Shown here: positions 60,001 through 64,000 of the stretch, piece by piece
Layout of the letters: each line of letters begins with the position of its first letter
Numbering within the stretch: the first letter of the stretch is position 1
Assembly (NCBI RefSeq): GCF_000764305.2
Contig: NW_025933184.1
Coordinates: 124,001 to 188,000, forward strand
Origin: Hyalella azteca
Lineage: Eukaryota > Arthropoda > Malacostraca > Amphipoda > Hyalellidae
Direction: 5' to 3'
Length of the DNA stretch: 64,000 bases
Position numbers and translations under genes: made by a program
The notes under the pieces: model-generated
Seen by the model: the letters and a program-made list of their open reading frames with translations, nothing else
What the model was told of the DNA's origin: nothing
The model's database searches: none

Positions 60001-63000
60001 ATGGATGACTGTCCTTTGTTAGCAGGAATGAGTTGAAATCGAATCAATTCAGAGGCGAGACGTATTCATGCATACGTACAGTATTTTCATCAAAACTTTC
60101 CGACAAACTAATAAATTTTTGTATTTACCTGCATTTGCTTGACTCTTCATGATCGCAGTCACTTTTCTCTGCTCTTATAGAGCAGTGCGTAGAATAAATG
60201 GATGCAAATCTGAAGTGTAAAATTTACCCAAGACGCTATAACTGACGGTATTTCCATTTGTTGTCAGCCGTCGTAAGATGCTACAACTTGTTGAAGATGA
60301 TCTTCAACTTGAAAAGCGACAACAAATTTAAACGAATAATTCTGAATGATTGTTCAACTGTTCTAGGAATTCGGTAAGCTGTCACTCGAGTCCATCAAGA
60401 ACAAGACGTGCTACTTCAGCCTGCACGAGCTGAAGACTCGCTGCCAGCACGGCCAGGAGCTCGTAGACATGGGCCTGCTTCTGAAGCTGCCTTCTGCGTC
60501 CAAGCACACGAGGAAGGAACGATACGTGCCTCTACACAGGTGAGACACGTGCCTCTACACAGGTGAGATACGTGCCTCTACACAGGTGAGACACGTGCCT
60601 CTACACAGGTGAGACACGTGCCTCTACACAGGTGAGACACGTGCCTCTACACAGGTGAGACCATAGCGAGGATATACACAACCTGTATAGGCGTATATAT
60701 CCATAGGTCTTTGTACAGATAAGGTTCTTGTACGTGCATACACACAAATGAGATATGTGCTTCATCATAGTGAAGATACGTCTATCTCCATAGTTAAGAA
60801 AGGGTGAGAAATGTGACTTTGGGTATTGTTGAAACTATGTATTTTTATTTCACTGTTGATTCTTTAACTGCTGACCAGATACTATTGCTACCAATGCTGC
60901 TTGAAACTATACTATAGTCTATTGATACTAATGTTACTCGATTCTATTCTATTGATTCCAATGCTACTTGATACAATGTAATTGCTACGCAGCATATGTT
61001 GTGGTGGCGTGCAGCTGCATGGTGGAGTTCATGGCAGCATATTACCTCTCTCTTAACATGTGTTGTGGAGGTGAGATACGTGCCTCTACACAGGTGAGAC
61101 ACGTGCCTCTACGCAGGTGAGACACGTGCCTCTACACAGGTGAGACACGTGCCTCTACACAGGTGAGACACGTGCCTCTACACAGGTGAGACACTTCTAC
61201 ACACGAGTGTAGGCACGTGTGACACATGCTAATACACAGGTTGAATATTCACTGGTCCATACATAATCGCACAGGCAAGGTTCAGGACTATACACTAGTG
61301 GAAACGCGTCTATCCGTCTGTCCATACACGCTTCTGTATAGGCGTGTATATTAATTGGTCTTTGTACAGGTAAGGTAATATATATTGACGTGCATACGAT
61401 ATTGATAGGTACTGATGTTATTCAACACTATATTATTGATACTAATGCTGCCCTGATACTATACTATTGATACTAATGTCACTCGATACTATTCTATTGA
61501 TTCCAGTGCTACTTGATACTATTACGCATATTACCTCTCTCTTAACATGTGTTGTGGCGTGCAGCTGCATGGTGGAGTTCATGGTCGCATATTACCTCTC
61601 TCTTAACATGTGTTGTGATGGCGTGCAGCTGCATGGTGGAGTTCATGGCTGCATATTACCTCTCTGGACTCATCACCTCTGAGCCGCTGCTGCAGGCTGA
61701 GCTCGACGCCCTCGCCCTCAAAGTCAACATCACCGCCGCGGGGCCGCCGTGAGTTGCCAGACATACGGCATAGCTAACTCAACCTAACCTAACCTAACAT
61801 AACATAGGCTAACCTAACCTAACCTGCCATACGGCAGAGCGTTTTCTTTAAAGATACTACGAATTTTGGTGGAGTTTTCTTTGCTTTTAAGTTTTTAGTA
61901 AATTTCACTATCTTTTTTTGTTGAAAAAAGTATCAACCTTTGTTGAGAAAATGATCAACATTTGTTGAGAAAATTATCAACATTTGTTGAGTTTGGTTTT
62001 GTTAATAATATTCTGATTTAAAAAATTTAATTTTTTTTTAAATGTATACATTTTGCAAAAAAATAATTTTCGTATCCATATATTTTTCAGGTTCGAAATA
62101 ACAAATTACTGACTTGTTATAGTTTGCAAGTTTGTGTGTGCAATTCCTAGAAATTTGAATATATTATTGTTTATAAATATGTTTTAATTTGTCAACAGGA
62201 TTTAATTGGATTCCAAATTTGGTAGAAAATTTTAGTTTTCTGGGATTTACAGAAAGAAATAACTGTAAAGCGTGACGTTTGCCGTTGACATAGATCTCAG
62301 TCGAAAGTTTATGGTATTTGACCGAATATTTTTAAACTTTTGGTGGATTTGGCCGAGTATTTTATAAATTTTTGGGGGACTTGGCCGAATATTTTAAAAA
62401 AATTTGGCGGACTTGGCCGAATATTTTTAAATTTTTTTTTTTGGTAGGGGGATTTTGCTGATCATTTTTTTGCTTAATGCCATATCCTCGCGCTCGCTTA
62501 GACGTGCGCCTTGTTTCTATGGATGCACAATTAACATCATGAACAAGTCTGTTCAAGATTAATAATGTATCAATGAATTGAATTGAGCTATTGATTAGGG
62601 TCTGTTACTTTCTACTATGAACATTCACGATATGATTTTCATACGTGTTACTTGTCTCACGACTGTTTAGCTTTAATTATACTCCTAAAAGTAGCAGCAT
62701 ATGCACGCAACTTTTTTTGGCTGTTTCATTCATTCGAACAAATCGCACTCGCATTTTTTATTTATATGCTTTATATAGTGAAATATGGTACTATAGCAAT
62801 TATATATTACTACCAAACTATTTATATTATTATATAGTATTATAATTGCAATATACTATATATTTACGATATTATTTGTATAATGAAGTAACAAGAATTT
62901 TATTACTTCAGTCTATAAGTTTGTGGATCTTTTATCTCGAGCCATCGGGATAACCACTTCAATAAATAAATAAATAACTTTGATTCCGTGACAGGAGCGC

Positions 63001-64000
63001 GGGAGGCCCCAGCGGAGTGCTGGTGGTGCAGTGGCTGGTGGGGCTACTGGGCCGCAACGCCCACACCGTCATCAACATGTTGGCCCAGATGGCGCCCCTA
63101 CATCCTGCCTCCCCATCCCTTGTTCTCAGACTCCTCAGGGAGAGCGGCAGAGGGCAAATGAACGTTATCGAGGTAACTTGGTAACCTTCTGGTTATCTGG
63201 TAAGAAAAGGGCAGGTTAACGTTACCGAAGTAACTTGGTAACCTGCCGGTCATCTGGCAACACTTTTCCTAATCACAATCTTATGAAGCTCACATAGATA
63301 ATGTGGTAACTTTTACTTATTTAAAGACGAAAGACGTGAAAATTATAGTAACTTGAACGTGTGCTCAGCCATCCTTGAGTTCAGAATATCATATCTTATC
63401 AGAACCCTTCTAACGTGCAGGTATGCAAACACGTGTCCAATCGAGACCACGTGACGATCCAGAGTTACTCGCCTGATCTCGATGATTGGGCTCGCCTGCT
63501 CTACTCGCCCGACTGTTCCCTCGAGACTCTCGAGATCCTCGTCGATCTCGACGCCGACAGCCGCCATCTCGCCGACAGACAAGACGCGTTCTTCACGTCC
63601 CTCGCGTTCAATGAGTCGGTCCGTAACGTGAAGCTCACGTGCGTCTTGGGAGGAAACTTCGGCGAGGCAGAAGTGAGTTCAGTCTTTAAATTATTATTTC
63701 GGTAATATGCAATGTATTTTTTGTTATTAACTGCCTTGGTTTGTTTATTTTTGATGCTCGTCTTATCTATTTGCTGTTTGACTCATCCTTCATGATACAC
63801 TTTAAAGATAATGTTCTTTGATTCTCGAATATAAGAACATTTTTGTTTCAGGTAACTCGGTTGGTGGCTTACGTGCGAAGCGTTCTGACGAAAAAAAGAT
63901 TAGAAGGATTCGAGTTGCAAGTGACTTCGGTTTTAGATTTTGATGCTTGCGACCAAATCTCAGAAAAAATTTCCGGTAAGGAGGAAGACAAGACCGTGGT
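52239..64000 (+). CDS. NACHT/NLR-like protein with long disordered N-terminus (gene span, 3' partial)
   Basis: Thirteen exons chain in phase: 52239-54059, 54494-55086, 56172-56292, 57408-57541, 57784-57925, 58350-58521, 59023-59099, 59295-59525, 60367-60539, 61629-61748, 62995-63172, 63421-63672 and 63852-64000+. About 1,388 codons are visible. Residues 1 to ~770 are Ser/Pro/acidic and probably disordered; no CARD, death, pyrin or TIR domain is seen. Then come a pre-NACHT motif (YKSLTNTPLKLPWCPKF, ~800), a NACHT core (~854-1020), a helical segment with LPSRLTDLYSGLL, and VEFMAAYYLSGL, the NLR pre-LRR landmark. Family role: NTP-driven oligomerisation in immune signalling. Here Walker A is lost (E-SHRCSYARS at 858-867) and Walker B reads LLVGWDEL, with Val for Asp. 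ITTR is kept. It is probably a non-hydrolysing NLR-like scaffold. The ATG at 52239 has A at -3. No database search was possible. Confidence 0.75.
54060..54493. other. Intron 1 of the visible NACHT-like gene
   Basis: 434 bp, AT-rich, nothing distinctive. The frame of exon 1 runs on for 24 codons to a stop at 54129. Confidence 0.6.
54494..55086 (+). CDS. NACHT-like gene, exon 2 (Pro/Ser-rich linker and pre-NACHT)
   Basis: Acceptor ACTTAG|GAA, donor TTCCA|GTAAGT; 593 nt, phase 0 in and 2 out. The first ~150 residues are Thr/Ser/Pro repeats (TPTSPSSPFF, TPTTPSDSF). The end is globular: GGALVARVAAFLRTQYKSLT then LKLPWCPKFQ, which matches the region just ahead of NACHT in many invertebrate NLRs (L..Y....LKPLPWC). 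The donor is copied twice in the next intron. Confidence 0.8.
55073..55455. repeat. Exon 2 donor and downstream sequence in three diverged copies
   Basis: AAGTTCCAGTAAGTGACTT ends exon 2 and recurs at about 55298 and, as AAGTTCCAGTGAGTGACTTG, at 55443. Each is followed by ATGAATATGA..C.GTGTC-like and ATGACTCGACAATCTCATAC-like blocks. Two extra donors with strong consensus result. Confidence 0.85.
55941..56135. repeat. 40-bp tandem array before exon 3
   Basis: Five units of GCAATATATACGTAACGTTT + TATATAGGTAGATATATGAG (starts 55941, 55981, 56021, 56061, 56104) finish about 35 bp before the exon 3 acceptor. Confidence 0.92.
56172..56292 (+). CDS. NACHT-like gene, exon 3
   Basis: Acceptor TTCTGCAG|C, donor CAGAAG|GTTAGG; 121 nt, phase 2 in and 0 out. 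It encodes HLCVSKFSCNVTPLPSPG and GHAILRNLTQK. Phases fit exons 2 and 4, which otherwise cannot be joined without a stop. It sits where NLRs have the strand and linker leading to the P-loop. Moderate certainty because the sequence itself is not diagnostic. Confidence 0.66.
56407..56890. repeat. ~102-bp tandem array in intron 3
   Basis: Five AT-rich units begin TGTTCCATTAACAATTTTTT or close to it and contain ATTTTATTATTCAATTACCT. They are moderately diverged from each other. The rest of the intron to 57407 shows only a 17-19 bp AATCTAAAATACAATAT triplicate (57303-57356). Confidence 0.85.
57408..57541 (+). CDS. NACHT-like gene, exon 4 (degenerate P-loop)
   Basis: Acceptor TTTCCAG|GGT, donor TACAG|GTAACC; 134 nt, phase 0 in and 2 out. 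It encodes GRVLVESHRCSYARSALPFS then LAYHWATAPQDYHLHCY. The frame of conserved positions (R-hydrophobic-LVE ... LAY.WA) is the NACHT Walker A exon. The Gly-rich loop and its Lys-Ser/Thr are replaced by S-H-R-C-S-Y-A-R. Confidence 0.78.
57542..57783. repeat. Degenerate GTAACC-rich intron after exon 4
   Basis: The exon 4 donor AGGTAACC is echoed by AGGTAACC, GGGTAACC, AGGTTAAC, AAGTAACC and AAGTTAACC along the intron, mostly with CATT or CAAGA context. It looks like an old, decayed short array seeded at the donor. Confidence 0.5.
57784..57925 (+). CDS. NACHT-like gene, exon 5
   Basis: Acceptor TTTGCAG|C, donor GACAAG|GTAAAA; 142 nt, phase 2 in and 0 out. It encodes VVIVVTLRDFKGGSIFQHLC then a helix ending WNYLHKIDDK. 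VTLRDF is the NACHT strand after Walker A. A copy of the last ~25 bases with the donor lies 52 bp downstream. Confidence 0.8.
57953..57980. repeat. Partial copy of exon 5 end with donor
   Basis: TACCGCCATAAAATTGACGA then CAAGGTAG mirrors the exon end TACCTCCATAAAATCGATGA then CAAGGTAA. It lies 52 bp downstream, with three substitutions in the exon-derived part. The rest of the intron (to 58349) shows nothing else. Confidence 0.85.
58350..58521 (+). CDS. NACHT-like gene, exon 6 (Walker B and sensor)
   Basis: Acceptor ACTTCAG|GTT, donor ACCG|GTACTA; 172 nt, phase 0 in and 1 out. It encodes VLFLLVGWDELNEGEVGDLL then LPGCTVLITTRVDS. GWDEL is the NACHT Walker B extension. The canonical Asp before GWDE is Val here. 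The ITTR sensor-1 motif is intact. Confidence 0.85.
58522..59022. repeat. Intron 6 with small TTTTATAAGTGGA triplicate
   Basis: TTTATAAGTGGA repeats at about 58697, 58713 and 58734. Otherwise AT-rich intron, no gene. Confidence 0.6.
59023..59099 (+). CDS. NACHT-like gene, exon 7
   Basis: Acceptor TTTTTCAG|GC, donor AATAAG|GTGCGT; 77 nt, phase 1 in and 0 out. It encodes MSMDSCKEHIARYCSVMGKP then DFSNK, the helix that follows sensor 1 in NLRs (a ..Y...F-like pattern). Confidence 0.75.
59216..59282 (+). CDS. Possible small exon or 5' extension before exon 8
   Basis: After CCCTAG, the frame CAA GAC TCG TTC encodes QDSFLVCTFDLNTKSVF in phase 0 and stays open up to exon 8. There is no good donor (only TCC|GTGTTC), and exons 7 and 8 already join in phase without it. 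It could be used as an alternative 3' splice site. Confidence 0.25.
59295..59525 (+). CDS. NACHT-like gene, exon 8
   Basis: Acceptor TTTCCAG|CTA, donor TTCCAG|GTGAAT; 231 nt, phase 0 at both ends. It encodes LSQVVLGERDKYGSLAECHI, then LPSRLTDLYSGLLKHLTR, the strongly conserved LP.TLT.LY element of NLR helical domains. Its 3' end and donor are copied twice downstream. Confidence 0.83.
59497..59730. repeat. Exon 8 3' end and donor in three copies
   Basis: GATAAATACATCAAGCTCTT then CCAGGTGAATAT ends exon 8. Near-copies with donors follow at 59611 (CAAGCTCTTCAAGGTGAATA) and 59679 (AAGCTCTTCCAGGTGAATAT), separated by AGCCTG.CAAA.ATATTAGC blocks. A fourth fragment without a donor is near 59795-59810. 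Confidence 0.92.
59731..60366. other. Rest of intron 8
   Basis: Unique AT-rich sequence; no exon or repeat recognised. Confidence 0.5.
60367..60539 (+). CDS. NACHT-like gene, exon 9
   Basis: Acceptor TTCTAG|GAA, donor CACAG|GTGAGA; 173 nt, phase 0 in and 2 out. It encodes EFGKLSLESIKNKTCYFSLH then LVDMGLLLKLPS and RYVPLH. This is the NLR winged-helix stretch (L..LA...L....F....L .... GLL). The donor begins a six-copy donor array. Confidence 0.82.
60524..60660. repeat. 23-bp array of exon 9 donors, six copies
   Basis: The unit GAGACACGTGCCTCTACACA + GGT repeats from the exon end. GT donors fall at 60540, 60563, 60586, 60609, 60632 and 60655. Because 23 is not a multiple of 3, the donors put the message in three different frames. 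Confidence 0.95.
61005..61628. repeat. Exon 10 acceptor and start in three copies
   Basis: GGCGTGCAGCTGCATGGTGG precedes ATTACCTCTCTCTTAACATG in two extra copies. Acceptor AGs end at 61014, 61564 and 61628 (the last being exon 10). The final two are a 64-bp tandem. The upstream TATTGATACTAATG..ACT blocks are also repeated (60890-60970 and 61430-61520). Confidence 0.93.
61065..61200. repeat. Second array of the 23-bp exon 9 donor unit
   Basis: Five to six more ACGTGCCTCTACACAGGTGA units directly follow a partial exon 10 copy (61015-61070). Intron 9 therefore carries two exon 9 end arrays. Confidence 0.93.
61629..61748 (+). CDS. NACHT-like gene, exon 10
   Basis: Acceptor GTGCAG|C, donor GCCGCC|GTGAGT; 120 nt, phase 2 at both ends. 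It encodes SCMVEFMAAYYLSGLITSEP then LQAELDALALKVNITAAGPP. With the exon 9 end this gives PLHSCMVEFMAAYYL, equivalent to the NLR H.S.QEF.AA.YL landmark. The acceptor and exon start are copied at 61014 and 61564. Confidence 0.82.
61749..62994. other. Intron 10 with an interstitial CCTAA run
   Basis: 61776-61828 has about nine CCTAA or CATAA units (arthropod TTAGG telomere-type, C-rich strand), bracketed by short repeats of CATACGGCA. 62310-62440 has a triplicate TTGG.GGA.TTGGCCGAATAT block. Nothing coding. Confidence 0.6.
62995..63172 (+). CDS. NACHT-like gene, exon 11
   Basis: Acceptor GTGACAG|GAGC, donor ATCGAG|GTAACT; 178 nt, phase 2 in and 0 out. It encodes GPSGVLVVQWLVGLLGRNAH then MLAQMAPLHPASPSLVLRLL, an amphipathic helical region like the segment between NLR winged helix and LRRs. 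Confidence 0.8.
63150..63262. repeat. Exon 11 end and donor duplicated
   Basis: GGGCAAATGAACGTTATCGA then GGTAACTTGGTAACCT is echoed ~58 bp later as GGGCAGGTTAACGTTACCGA then AGTAACTTGGTAACCT. This gives a second donor-like AAGTAACT at 63230. Confidence 0.85.
63421..63672 (+). CDS. NACHT-like gene, exon 12
   Basis: Acceptor ACGTGCAG|GTA, donor GCAGAA|GTGAGT; 252 nt, phase 0 at both ends. It encodes HVTIQSYSPDLDDWARLLYS, then LETLEILVDLDADS and SVRNVKLTCVLGG. Alternating leucines hint at an irregular repeat fold, but no canonical LRR consensus is present. Confidence 0.8.
63852..64000 (+). CDS. NACHT-like gene, exon 13 (runs off or ends near window end)
   Basis: Acceptor GTTTCAG|GTA, phase 0. 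It encodes VTRLVAYVRSVLTKKRLEGF then ELQVTSVLDFDACDQISEKI. A strong donor, TTTCCG|GTAAGG, occurs at 63976, so the exon may stop at 63975. Otherwise it continues in frame to the window edge. Confidence 0.72.

Noticed and set aside
61015..61070. In-frame cassette exon duplicating the start of exon 10
   Set aside because: Both splice sites exist but the length is 56 nt, so inclusion shifts the frame; reported only as a possible truncating exon.

Overview
This is eukaryotic nuclear DNA: AT-rich, intron-rich, with GT-AG introns, minisatellites, a MITE-like family, a tRNA-derived SINE-like fragment and interstitial TTAGG-type (CCTAA) runs. The TTAGG-like runs and the two genes point to an arthropod. 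A crustacean is possible, but the sequence does not settle it. There are no bacterial-style operons. Every long open frame I could defend belongs to one of two spliced genes.

Layout: (1) 476-7365, minus strand: an eight-exon coiled-coil gene that I read as the arthropod homologue of ODAD3/CCDC151, an outer dynein arm docking complex subunit. Seven exons chain with matching phases. The exon 7 region is tandemly duplicated, and the junction to the last exon is unresolved. (2) 7366-52226: about 45 kb with no recognisable protein-coding gene. It is probably intergenic DNA plus 5' noncoding exons and introns of the next gene. It holds MITE copies, a 34-bp minisatellite that happens to be open in all three forward frames, a 24-bp array, an old ~2-kb segmental duplication, a nearly perfect 1,058-bp tandem duplication, and a 152-bp inverted repeat around an assembly gap (45017-45225). 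(3) 52227 to the window end, plus strand: thirteen exons of a large gene (about 1,388 codons seen, 3' end outside the window). It encodes a ~800-residue Ser/Pro-rich, probably disordered N-terminal region, then a NACHT/NLR-type module and the start of a C-terminal region.

Two observations stand out. First, the NACHT module keeps its fold-level landmarks: a pre-NACHT Leu-Pro-Trp-Cys motif, TLRDFKGGS, GWDEL, ITTR, LPSRLTDLY and VEFMAAYYL. It has lost the Walker A residues (no Gly-x-Gly-Lys-Ser/Thr) and the first Walker B Asp, so it looks like a pseudo-NTPase NLR. Second, tandem duplications repeatedly sit exactly on splice junctions in both genes. They produce strings of duplicate donors (six 23-bp copies after exon 9, three after exon 8, three after exon 2, two after exons 5 and 11) and duplicate acceptors (three at exon 10; an eight-unit array at ODAD3 exon 3). 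The two genes have no obvious shared function. They share only a local habit of junction-centred duplication.
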